From Persicaria tinctoria (lineage: Eukaryota; Streptophyta; Magnoliopsida; Caryophyllales; Polygonaceae): a DNA stretch of 64,000 nt. Of this stretch, positions 22,772-34,223 are shown in pieces. Within the stretch, counting starts at the first letter, position 1; each line of letters starts with the position of its first letter. Where the stretch lies: the NCBI GenBank assembly GCA_037127255.1, contig JBANSL010000009.1:34493475-34557474 (forward strand). Reading direction: 5' to 3'. The notes beneath the pieces were generated by a model that ran no database searches, had not been told where the DNA came from, and saw only the letters and a list, made by a program, of their open reading frames with translations. Both the position numbers and the translations under genes were made by a program.

Positions 22772-23365
22772 ATGGACGCAAGTTTATTTCTTTGTTTTGT
22801 GTGTTTATTGATTTTTGTGTCTTTTGTTTGGTTTTGTTTCAATGATAGAGAGTTAGATAAGGTGCTTTGTGTTATGGAGGGTGCACAACCCTCAATAAGG
22901 AAACTTTTTGACGATGGCGACCGCAGCCTAGGACTTGGAATATGGTATCTTATCCAACACATAGCTCTTGATTGTGAGTTAAAAGAAACATGGGAGAAAG
23001 GATGCAAGAAGTTGGTCGAGCTACTCAAGGAGGAGTCGTCACTGGATAGGGTGGCGCCTGCCGCTCCACACACGGCGCCCGTCGTCTTTGTAGATTGCCC
23101 AAAGGTAAGGATATTAAAGGAGCAAGAATATTGGGAGACGCATGGCTTCTCTGATGAAGATTGGGATGAAGAAGAGGATCTAGTACTTCTTGAAACGGAG
23201 TCTGATAAGTCGACGCGTGAGGTTTCGTCTATTATGCCTTCTTCTCCATTATCTTTTATGCCCTCTCCTTTTATGTCTTCCTCCCCATCACCCATTATGC
23301 CTTCTTCTCCATCATCCGATGAAGTGGAGAGCCCAACGCCTATTGAAATGGAATCTCATGAGTGA
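22772..23365 (+). pseudogene. D-family ORF, shortened copy
   Basis: It starts with the same ATG as in D2, overlapping the primer-site region, and encodes MDASLFLCFVCLLIFVSFVW then FNDRELDKVLCVMEGAQPSI. A 39-codon in-frame deletion follows the hydrophobic start. After an acidic segment come the Pro/Ser repeats (MPSSPLSFMPSPFMSSSP). A TGC-to-TGA change in ESHE/stop ends it early compared with D2, although the downstream frame remains similar. I do not recognise the protein. The in-frame nature of the deletion may be chance. Confidence 0.6.
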
Positions 23366-24946
23366 ACGCATGAGGATCTATATGCTTTTGCTCCTGATTC
23401 ATCTGAAGAACTCATCTCGATCTCGCCGATCACAGAAATAATCCCAGAGTCGATTTCTGTGGCTCCTAAGCAAGGTAATGAACTTTCTAACACTTTTGTG
23501 GATTATAATGAATATTTGGATCCCTAGGAGCATTACTTCTACAAGACGCCAACGGAACTGTGTTTGTGGTCTTACATTCCCTCTGGAAAAGATCAACCTC
23601 AAGTAAATAGGGAAGTGTCAAATGTATCCTTAATTGCAAAGTTTTTCATGTTTAGTGTTCATTCAAATTTCGGTTGTGCACAAAAATTTCATTTTCTTTT
23701 AAGGGCATTAATAATGTCTGAATGAGTTTTAAGGTAAGGACATAATAAACGTCGAGTCTATGACGTTAACCAAGGACGCTTCTTGGGAGGCAACCCATGA
23801 TTTGTTTTCCAGTTTGTAAGTTTTTCAATTCCTAGGTAGGTATTTCATCTTTCAAATTCAATAAAGTGATAGAGTTCCATTTATATTAGTGTTTTTGGAG
23901 GAGTCTTGAGTTGTGATTTGCTTGATCAAATGACGGAGTTGGCGTTCTGCACAACCGGCGCCCGCCGTCACATCGATCCACGGCGCCCGCCGCCCCTATG
24001 TTGCTCTTGACGCGTCCAGATCTTTGGTAAACTTGGAAGGGAAGTAATTCTATCTTTTATTTTTGGTTAATTCCGGTTGTTGTAGGTTAGTTTATATTTT
24101 CTATCTTATTTAGGATTAGATGTTTTCTATTTTTTTAGGACTAGATTTTATTCTATATATCTTTAGGATTAGATTTCTTTTAGGTTAGTTTTATTTATCT
24201 TTTATCTATTTTCATCTATCATCATAGGGTTAGATTGTTCTATCTAGGATTAGTTTTCATTTATCTTAGGACTAGATTTTATCTTTTTATTTATTTTATT
24301 TTCTTTTATTATTATTTCTATCTATTTCTAATATTTTTTTTTCTTTTTGATAGATGATCCTTTCCTTTTCCAACTAATCACATATCTCAATTCCCAAATT
24401 TGATCATTCAAGCCATTGTCTCCAAGCCACACAAGAAACCAAATTTCTCCACTTGAATCTAAATTCAAAAACCTAAGCTTTGAGTTTCAATCAAAAGCCT
24501 TTCTTTTTTCTATCATCCACGTCCATCAATACCCTTCATCCATCAAATTCGATTCTTTTCATACCATCAACATTCCTATCACCAAGAGAAAGACTATGAA
24601 ACCAAGCCCTAATTTTCAAAGAGCAATTTGAAAGGAGTTTGGACGTCGAAACATCGACGTTGTAACTCGGATTCATGGTTCTGCACAGATGGCACCCGCC
24701 GCCCCAGTGCTCCAATGTTTGTTGACGAATAGTTTGTGTGTGTGTGGGGGGGGGGGGGGGGGAGTGAAGTGAATTAGTTAGGTTAGGTTAGTTCATGTTT
24801 GAATTTTTGTTATTTCTTTTATATTATATAAAATGTCAAAAATAAAAAATAAAAATTGAAAAATGTCAAAAACCCAAAAATATCATGCATTGCATAAATA
24901 TGTGTTATTCAACTACCCATCTTGCAATGTTTGTCCTCTATTATAT

Positions 24947-25062
24947 ATTTTGGCATTATCATATAAATTAAAGAGCATGTTTGGATTGTTTAGCCTTATC
25001 TCCTTAAAATGTTTTTCTTATGAAGCATGATTCGGTGATGTAATTGAGCACGTAAGATTGAG
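24947..25062. other. 116-bp segment inverted relative to D2
   Basis: This segment (ATTTTGGCATTATCATATAA ... GTAAGATTGAG) matches the reverse complement of 45578-45693 in D2 with about 10 differences by eye, while the sequences on both sides align in direct orientation. Confidence 0.85.
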
Positions 25063-25470
25063 CTTGAGTATGATTGAAATCCTACACAATATGACCCTTG
25101 TGAGATTGTTTTTTAACCTTATTGGAATCATATAACTCCTTTTGCTTGTGTGTGTGATTTACTCTCCTTATGTTTCTACCTCTTGATATTGACTTCGTTA
25201 TCTATTGTCAAGACCGACTCACATGTTTGTTGGTTCCGAAACACATATGCTTTAATGGCTAAATACATGCTACGGTGTTTATTCACTTGATCTTGTGTTC
25301 ATTTAATTTTAATGTTGCTTTCGATGAGGCAAACACATGATGAATATGTTTGTGGGATGTTTGGTTATTGCTATGTTTTTCAATGCTTGAGGACAAGCAA
25401 AGGCTTAAGTGTGGGGGAGATGCAGTATGATAATTTGTTTGCTTCTTTCATGTTTAATTTGCGTTGGTTA

Positions 25471-28400
25471 TGTAAAGGCTCCGATTTTCAAATCCTAATT
25501 TTTCGGAAAAAGAGAATTAAAAATGGAAGTAAATCGGTTATAAAACTCGTTTAGCAGATTCCGACCGGAATATAAAATTTGACGAACGATTTCCGTCCTT
25601 TTTCCTCGTAAATTCAAAATTCGCGTATTCGGGATTTATTTATGGGTATTAGTTAACCAATTCAACGCTCAATGCTCACCAACTCCCTCACCTCACCATA
25701 ACTCTTCCCGTCACTCTTCAGTCACATCACCCTGATCACCATCACTTTCACCAACTCCCTCTCCCTCGATCCATTCCTTGCGGATCATCACCACCATCCG
25801 TCACCTCCCTTTGCTCTTCAGACAAACCACCACCAACCGGCACCTCCCGCCTGTCTTCTCCTCAAAACACCACCGCCAATTCTTCTTCACTCCTCCGACC
25901 TCCCTTTCCGAGACCACGGCAGCACTAGCATCCCTCGGAGCCACCAGGAGCAGCCACCCGAGCCACCACAGCCCCGACGACCTCCTTTTTCCATATTTCC
26001 ACATCCAAGGTCGCCGCTGCCGAGCCACTGAAGTCCACCTCCCCTGTTCGAGCGCGAGCCACATTCCGGTAAGCGATTCTCCTCCGTTTTCAATCGGAAT
26101 CGTCCTCGAGCTTGACCATCACGCTCACCCATATCCGGCGCAGGTCCGACGAGCTATCGGGAACCTCCGACGACGCCCAAACCTTCGATCGAGAACTCCG
26201 AAGTCGCGAACTACCTCGGTGAGCCTTCGAACCTCCTTCCTTTTCCTTGGTTCGTTTCGATTCCTTTCCTTGTCCTCGGGTGGTTGGAGAGTGCGTGAGA
26301 GCTTAGTGCGGGAAGCTTGGGTGAGCTCGAGAGCTCCGATGAGCTCGAGGGCGGCGAAGTCGCAGTGTCCGACGTGTGTGCGAGTGGGTGAGACAGAGGC
26401 AGAACTACTTAGGGGCCAGAGATGGCCCTGGCCCCCACAAACTTTTTTTTTTTTTGTAATATATGGGTAAATATATATGTAGTACTATTTATATAGGTAA
26501 TTATATATGATATTAATAATAAAAGAGTAAAATAATAAATGATTTAGTTGTTAAAGGTTAACCACTTTAGTTTGGACAAATTTTTGTATATATATAGGTA
26601 ATTATATATATTATACCTCTAGTTTGGACAAATTTTTGTATCGATGATTTTTTTTAAATTAAACATTTAAACTAATGTTTTATAGTTTTTTCAATGCTTT
26701 TTTATTATAAACAAAAATCATTTTTCAAGAAATTTTTATTATACATTCAATTTTTTGTTTTTACCATTTTTTTAAAAGACATTAAACATTTAAACTATAA
26801 TTTTATACTGTAGTTTTTTTTTCAAAAATTTTGAAACACTTTTATTTATGATAAAAAAATCCACATTTTTTTAGTATGTCCCCTTTTTTTTCGATTTTTC
26901 ATAAAGAAATTGCATATTTAAACTACAAATTTATTGCCTTTTTAATATTTTTTAAAAATTTTGTGTTGATAAACAAAAAAAATATAATGTAAAATTTCGG
27001 CCGCCTCATCGCCGGGAGTCTAGTTCTGCCACTGGGGTGAGAGCGAGAGCGAGAGCGAGCTATGTGGGTTCGCGAGGAGCCTGAGAGGGAGAGTGCGAGC
27101 CAAGGTCGAGGCGGGGCTGGGCGAGGCGGAGCCCAGGCGTGGCGAGGAAGCGGGGTCGAGCAAGGCGGCTCCGTGGTTGCGGGCGAGGAAGCACGTACAA
27201 GCGTGGCGGGCTCCTCCATTTGAAATCCGGGGAGGAAGACAGGCTACGTGGCTATGTGGGGCCCTTTCCATTTTGCAGATTTTGTTTTAACATTTGAACC
27301 GGTTGGGAGTTATAAATTAGCGGGTTTGGTTCGGTTCGGGTTATCCGTTTATTTATTTAACTAATTAGCGGGATTAAAAGTATTATATATATACAATATT
27401 ATTTGAGGTTTTAAGAGATAAAATATTATCTTTGGAGAATTATAAGGGTTGGTTTATTAAATAAAAATGGTTTGGATTTTGGAGAATTTGGAAAAGAATT
27501 TTAAGGTCGGAAAATGATTTAATAAATAAATTGAAAAAAAGGGATTTTAGCAAGTATTTTCAAGGGGTCGGAATTCTTAACTGTTTAATTTGCATTTTGA
27601 AATGGATTTTGGATTAACTTGGGAACCCGACTTATTCGATGACTAACTAACATGATAATATGATCGTTTGACTAACGGTATGGGATGTGTGACGAATAGC
27701 ATGACTTGTGGTGATTTATTATAAGAAACAAGATGTTAGTTACTTATGATGATGATATACATATTTATATATGGTAACGAAATGGTAATATGTGAATTCG
27801 ACTAAGTATGATATGGAGATTGTCTAAGCTAATGAGTTGGCAAGTTATGATGAAAGCGATATGAGGTAATCGACGAAACGAGATGAGAAATTGAATTGAG
27901 ACATTAATGTTGTTGATGATGGGATGGTTAGCTTATATATGTTTTATGTGAATCTTATGTGTGTTATTTGATATGCTTTGTGTAAGTTAGACTTAGACTT
28001 ATTATGTTATTTATGGGATTACTAGGTGATCTCTGATATGTTGGATTGCTTGCCATTGCTGATCATTGTTTGGATTCTGCGCTTCTCCAGGTAAGTTCTT
28101 TGAACTTACTCATGATGGGCGCTCTATGCACTGGGTGTTATATAGTAGGCTAGTGTCCATGCACCATACGACTTAGAATCACGCTTAGGAGCTAAAATGA
28201 AAATCATATGATTGTTATATGTCCTTGCAAGAGAACGGTCGTTATTTGTGATAGTCCTAGAGTCTTTGCTAGGGTCATAGGGTACCCCAACCTCATCAGG
28301 TACCCTGAGTGAATCGAGTCTATATGAGCATGATATGATAGCCCAGCACCATCGGGCAAACGATGAGATGATATGATATGATGATGTTGTGGTTTGTGCA

Positions 28401-29095
28401 CCACCACGAGGAAATTGCTATGCTATAGTACCGAACTGGCCAGTCTCCGCCCTATCGGAAGGGGGGTGGAGGTAGGAAAGGGACATGCCACTTGGCATTC
28501 GGTGTGGATCCATTTATCGCTTCCTGCATTATATTAAACTTTCAGTACATATGTATTTGTGATTTAATTTCCGCATTGCATTACACATTTCATCTTAGGG
28601 ATAGGATGCTTATTATATGCCTCTCAGAGTGTGTTTACACACGCGCATGAGTGGCCTAATGATTGACCCAGATCCCCCTCTTTTTTTAGATTCAGGTACC
28701 CGTTCCATTGTTTGAATTCATGATCTTGTGGCGGGGTCCATTCGTATGGCGGAGAGGGAGTGCTTAAAACTCCGACTTCACCAGATTTACATTTTTTTGG
28801 GATTTCTTCTTACTTATACTCTGTTTGACCCGGCCTTGCCACGACACTGGTTATATCGTTTTCAGAACTTATGTCCTTTGCTTGATCAAAGGTTTTCCGT
28901 GTTGTAGACTTAGGACAGGTGCAGGGGTTTACCACGGGGTCTCCAACGGACCTTTAGGATTTGGGTTGCGAAATCCCGCTTTAAACTACAAATCTTCGGT
29001 TTCAAACCTCCAACCTGTACCCGGAGCGCAAGATCCTAACGAGGGGTTTAATCCCTCGAAACGTAACTCGGGAATAATAATCCCGGGCCGTTACA
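25471..29095 (+). repeat. F 5' LTR
   Basis: It is 3,625 bp. Removing the hAT MITE and its duplication (649 bp) leaves 2,976 bp. The 18-bp difference from the other LTR is explained by a 13-bp indel near 25660 and a 5-bp indel near 27330. The two LTRs are otherwise nearly identical by eye, so the insertion is young compared with its surroundings. Confidence 0.9.
26394..27034. mobile_element. Non-autonomous hAT MITE inside the F 5' LTR
   Basis: 641 bp with terminal inverted repeats CAGAGGCAGAACTA (26394) and CAGTGGCAGAACTA (reverse complement, ending 27034), 13 of 14 matching. It is flanked by the perfect 8-bp duplication GGGTGAGA (26386-26393 and 27035-27042). The empty site is present in the F 3' LTR near 35126-35134, which proves the insertion. 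The interior is AT-rich and non-coding. The TIR and 8-bp TSD identify the hAT superfamily. Confidence 0.93.
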
Positions 29096-32000
29096 AAGGT
29101 GGTATCAGAGCTGAGGTTTTGCAATCCGAGTACAATAGGTTGAAGATGGTTTTGAAAATCGCCCAATGTTTTGAAATGGTTTTGAAAAATGTTTTAGAAG
29201 GGAAAAATGAATTTAATTGGAATTAAACCTAAAATGAATAAAAGGGAAACAATCTCGTGGGTAGAGACTAAGGCGATAGACATCCCTTATGGATATAGAA
29301 CTCGGGGAACGGTAGGCAAAATACTAGCTTTTATTTACAGATGGGCCTAGAAGACTCCAAGGAACACCACGGAGGTTGGAGTGTTGAGTTAGGAGGTCAT
29401 GAGGTTTTTGCTCCTCCGGTCAGCCGTCCCTCGAACGACGGCATAGATCGTCTCTATGCAGCCTATGCTTATGTTATATATACATATAGGCAATTGGGCC
29501 CGAGGGCGATCCTCCTCGAAGAGGATCATATTAATCTTGTTGATTACTTTCGTGTTGCGTGCTATTGTGCTTAGGATAGCGAACTAATCAATATTCCTTG
29601 ACTTGAATCATGTGTTTAATAACCGTGCAAACGGGTTAGCGGGAGAAAGTCTTGTTCTTATGTAATCAGAATTCTTGTCTTGTCAGAATAGCCCTTACAT
29701 AATTCAAACCCCCTGATCGTTCTGACTCTGTCATCCGCCCCACCAAAACACCTAGGCATGTTAGCAAGGGTCGAGAAGCATCCGCTCTCCCCATTTTGAG
29801 TCCTGTTTTATATCCCACCATCGATGCTTCTATCGAGTCTCATATCCGGGGTTGGGGTCTTCCACGAGAAATTTAGGTCGGTCAACTAATTACCTTCGGA
29901 AATCGTGTCAGATGTGAGGGTTACCTGAGTATGTTAGTGGGGGTGAGGATTTAGATTGTTTCGAGATAGAAGTGAGTTGTCTTAGAGAGTCATCCCTTTC
30001 GATCCTCGTAATGGCCAACCATGTCTTCTTGGCACAAGAGTCTAAACACGAGTTCTACCCACCCCTCTCGGAAACGGTATGAATGTCCTTGTGTCCTACC
30101 CAACGAGTCATACTAGCGTCCCACATGGAAATGGGGTGGTGAGTCGGTGATTGCCCTTAGAGAATTCTGTCAAGTTATAATGATAGCCTTCTTGTGATTT
30201 AATGACATTCTGTATTGGTATAATTCAGCATGACTTGCCTGGTACTCTGCATGGTTGCACTTATGAGTGGATGTATGTGTCGTATGTATTGAATTCCCAT
30301 GATTACTGTCTCCCTATGAACTAGGTTCATGATAATGTGGTCAAATCTCTTTGCATGTTTAAAACGTGAATTGGATGACTTAGCATGCCAAATTAACCTA
30401 ATTGGACCTCATGACTGTGTATATGTTAATGAGTATTGCTAGTATCATGTAGGACATATACCTCCCGGTTATAGGCCCTTGTATGATTGTGTGACGTCCT
30501 AGTCTTACTATGCGAATATGGATGTATGTGATGAGATAGTTGTTATACCAACCCTACAGGAACTTACCGTACCCTTAGCATGATTTTTAGGGTACATCTT
30601 AGCATGCTTCCTCAATCCCGCAATATTATGACTTACTTATGTATGTATCTAAATTGAGTGATAAGTCATGCATATCATATCCTGTGCTGGTTGATAGGTC
30701 TTGCATAACTTATGCCATATATGTCCCATGTCAGTTTGTGCATACATGTTCTTAGTCTGTCAAGCATGATTGGTGAATGAAATGATAGGCTGCTAGGTTG
30801 TTCTACGCACATATAAAGATGATGATATAAACATGTTGTGAATGCATAAATCGATATTCCTTGAGATAGGTGCATACTAGTGTGAAATAATGCGATGATA
30901 TCTCTTGGTTTTTATGTGTTTACGTGCTACAATTATAAGGGCATCGTTGTAACTCTCGGGTTGGGATCTTCTCCTTGGCCTCGTCGTCCCTAGTCCTAGT
31001 CCATGTATGAACTCTTAAGGAAGCTATGTCGTCTGCCCTTGTCTCTCCCCAATCTCCGTAACTTTTAACCCTTATGATTCTTCGATGAGCGCCGATATGC
31101 AAGAAAGGACCGACGACCAAGTGGCACTTGAGCGGCGCAACGGAAGTGTGATGGGTCCATGACCCCTAGGCCCCAAGAACAACGTCACCGATGGCAAAAA
31201 GGATGAATATGCTTCAAAGATGACAATCGTGAACAAGTTCCTCCTAGCTGACACGAGAAAGAGCATTCTTAATTCAAATCGTAGATTCTTCTATACTAAT
31301 CGGAATTGATGTTTTGTGATAGGCCTAGAACTGACATAATTGAATGTGTGATGATGGATGTGCTGAACTGGTAGCAACGATTGCCTGACTAACTTGTTTC
31401 TATGATGATGTGCCTTGGTGCTTGGTATACTGACTTGCTAGTGAATAGGTTATGGGTTATATGTGTGGTGGTGCTTCTTCTAGGGCATGAGTCGAGAGAT
31501 TCTTCGGTAAGCTAGGTCGGAAGTGGTAGAGGGATTGAAGTCTTTGTTCTTGGTCATGAGATGAGCGAGAGGGTGTGCAGGATGGATGCGTTAGCTTGGG
31601 TAGAGTCGAGTGAGTTGGGACTAGTCGGAGTTAGTGGTCAGTGAGTATAGTTGAGCTCCAGGTAGGTCTTAGGTGAGGAGTGGAGTAGTATGTCGAGATT
31701 TTGAGGGAGATGTCCTAGCTAGAAGTGTCGGTAGCTAGTGGGTGCGCGGTGTGAGCGTTTAGGATAGGAGGGTAGCAGTTGAGGTCTAGACTAGTTTCGT
31801 GAGGGTGACCTTAAGAGTGGGTGTGAGTAGAGGTAGTTAGGATAGTCCTAGAGGTGGATGGACGAGCTAGGAGTAGATCGAGGGATTCTTGAGGGGAGGT
31901 TTTTTGAGACGGATTAGTGTGCTAAGGAAGGTGTCTAGATAGTCTATGAGCATATCGTGGGAGGTGTCAAGGATGATTGATTAAGGAATGTCTGAGGAAT

Positions 32001-34223
32001 CGTAGAATTTGGAGACGAGGCGGTGTGTGCTGTGAGTGGGTGCGATTTCGGTAAGGGGTGATGTTGAGGAATTGCCAAGGAAGAGTAGTATGAGGTTGGT
32101 TGGGAAATTATCGATTGGGGATATTAAGTTGTTCATATCAGGGATGTTCGTGTGATGAGTATTTGGGGTTGTTTAGATAGGATTGGTAATGCTTGGGGAA
32201 TTTATGAGTGGAGGTTATTGTGGCTATTAAGGTATTTGAGGATGTGAGAGGAGTCTTTGAGGAAAGACTGGTAGCTAGGCAAGGATGTAGTTGAGATTCC
32301 TAGTAGGATTGTGGGCTTAAGGTTGAGATAGGGAGATTATGAGTATTGATTTGGGAACTAGGCAAAGCAGAAGGTATTGAGGACTCTAGAGGATAAAAGG
32401 TTTTAGAAGTTGATGAAGTAATGGTAACTTGAGGTAAATTCGGATAATGTTGAGAAGGGGATCTAGGGTAGGTCAGCTTGAGGAGTCATGAGTTGTTCAG
32501 GTTTCGTGAGTTCTGGAATGGGATGAGTAGGTAAAACCAGTTGTTGGTCTTTGAGGATAGGCGTTGGTGATGAGGGTCTTGGTAATTCGTGGTTGGGAGT
32601 AGCACGAGATGGATTTCTGCATTAGAGTTGGTCGTGAGTGACAGGTGTGAGATGATTAGTATGAGTTGGATCCTTAGAGGTAGATGGTTAGTGAGAGTGG
32701 TTAGTGGTGCGTGGAATATGATCAGGTTAGCAAGGTGATTCGAGATGTCTCTTTGGAAGATGATGGTCAGGCGGAGTCTTGAGGACCTAGGAAGAGTAAG
32801 CGAGATTATTAAGGAACACCTAGGTCGATCGAGAGAGCAGTTCAGTTGAGGTGACTTGAGATTTCTCTTAGAAGGTGAAGATGAGACTAGTAGAGGACCT
32901 CTAGGATGAGGGTATGTTTTATAGAGAGTCTTGGTAGTCGATCGAGTTGTTAGTCTTGTTGAAATAAGAGAATTGTGCAATCGAGAACTCCGAGATATGG
33001 TTTTAGGTGGTCGAGTTGGATTTGAGGTCGGGATGTTGAAGTAGGCTGGTTCTTAGATGGCTTGATGACATATGACTCGGGATGCTTAGTAGTTGGTTTG
33101 GGTAATTGGTCTTGATTGCGGACAGTTTGGCGGCTAGAGAGTATGTATATGAGCGGGATGCAATGGGGTTTATAATTAGTATTCGATTGAGTTGGTAGAC
33201 CTAGATAAGGAGTAGTGGTCGTGTCTTGTTATGTTTGGTAGTTGTCAGCGTATTCTCTTGAGGATGTAACATGGTGAATGCTTTATTTGGGGTAGTATTG
33301 TGCGAATTCTATGCTTTAGATGGTGATGATTCCCTGATGTATTATCATAGGTGATAGTGAGATGTTAGTACTAACAATAATTATCCCGTGAACTTGATGA
33401 AATACTGGCGTGCGTAAGTTTTTATTTGCCTCTAATGTGATGATGCTTGGTAGTTGGTATAAGTATGATTTGCATATTTGATTGATATGATTGATGTGAT
33501 GAATCCTACTCTGTATAATATTATGGTAGATATGTTATGGTATGTGACTACCGTGACATGATTATGACCTTATTATGAAGATGTGATACGATTGCTATGA
33601 TATATGATGTCTTGAATTGGAATTGCTAGTATGATAGAACTGAATTAATAAATTTGATTTTGACTTGGAACCTAGGAAGGAAATATGGGGTTAGCCCTTA
33701 GAGGTGGATGATTCCACCTCCTGAATTTGGAACTTGCTTGACTAACATCGGGTTAACGGATTTTGAATGGTGTTTAAAAAGGATTGAGTTGGATTTAGAG
33801 AAATCGAACGCGATTGATAACTTCAATGATTTTGAGACCAAACCTTTTCAAACTAAGGACCCTCTTGAAATTTTCTAACCGAGCTTGCATTATGACGCCC
33901 AATGAAGTAGATACAAGCATTTTATAGGGGCCCTTATAGACTGCTTGCTAAGACCCAGTGGAGATGCTTTAATGCTTTTCGAGTTATGATATAGCCAAGA
34001 AGTCGGATTAAGGATGTGGTAGGGGCCCATATTACATTCTTCCTACGATCTATTGGGGATATTATGATCACGGCAACGGTACTGTGAGAATCTCATAGAG
34101 ACACTTACGAGGTGTTCACGGGATCGATGGCATGATCCATGGACTCATCGATTTCAAACTTTATCCCCCTGTTTTAAAATGATTTTAGTCTCGGGGACGA
34201 GACTTGTTTTTAGAGGTGGATGA
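29096..34223 (+). other. F internal region, non-coding
   Basis: It starts with the Met-type PBS and ends with the purine tract. I find no conserved retrotransposon domain in any frame. 31450-33260 is strikingly purine/G-rich on the + strand (many GTCGAG, GAGGT and TTAGGATGAG-like words), and the resulting 164-aa minus frame at 32486-32980 is compositional. A phrase around 31080-31270 (ATGAGCGCCGATATGCAAGA ...) may be a decayed gag start, but this is weak. Confidence 0.6.

Larger units (their letters stand above)
21506..25470 (+). mobile_element. Element D1 (left duplicate), truncated
   Basis: It begins TGATAATGCATATTTTATTT after AGCTA (21501-21505). The 5' LTR is 21506-22754, ending CCTTCCGTCA. 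A primer-site-like GTGGTGTCGTTGCCATGGAC follows. It then holds the D ORF, the phrase CGCTTCTTGGGAGGCAACCC (about 23777), T-rich sequence, a G run near 24745, and the TGCTTGAGGACAAGCA hairpin (25384-25399). F interrupts it at 25470; D sequence resumes only for 37182-37203 before C2. The 3' LTR is absent. Relative to D2 it lacks about 100 bp of LTR, 117 bp of ORF and about 590 bp near 25220, and a 116-bp segment is inverted. Confidence 0.8.

Noticed and set aside
25778..26470. A 230-aa + frame in the F 5' LTR
   Set aside because: The paired LTR has frameshifts against it, and it runs into the hAT MITE. It lies wholly within LTR sequence.
32486..32980. A 164-aa minus-strand frame in F
   Set aside because: Composition-driven (Ser/Thr/Leu/Arg) in a strand-skewed non-coding region, with no homologue or motif recognised.
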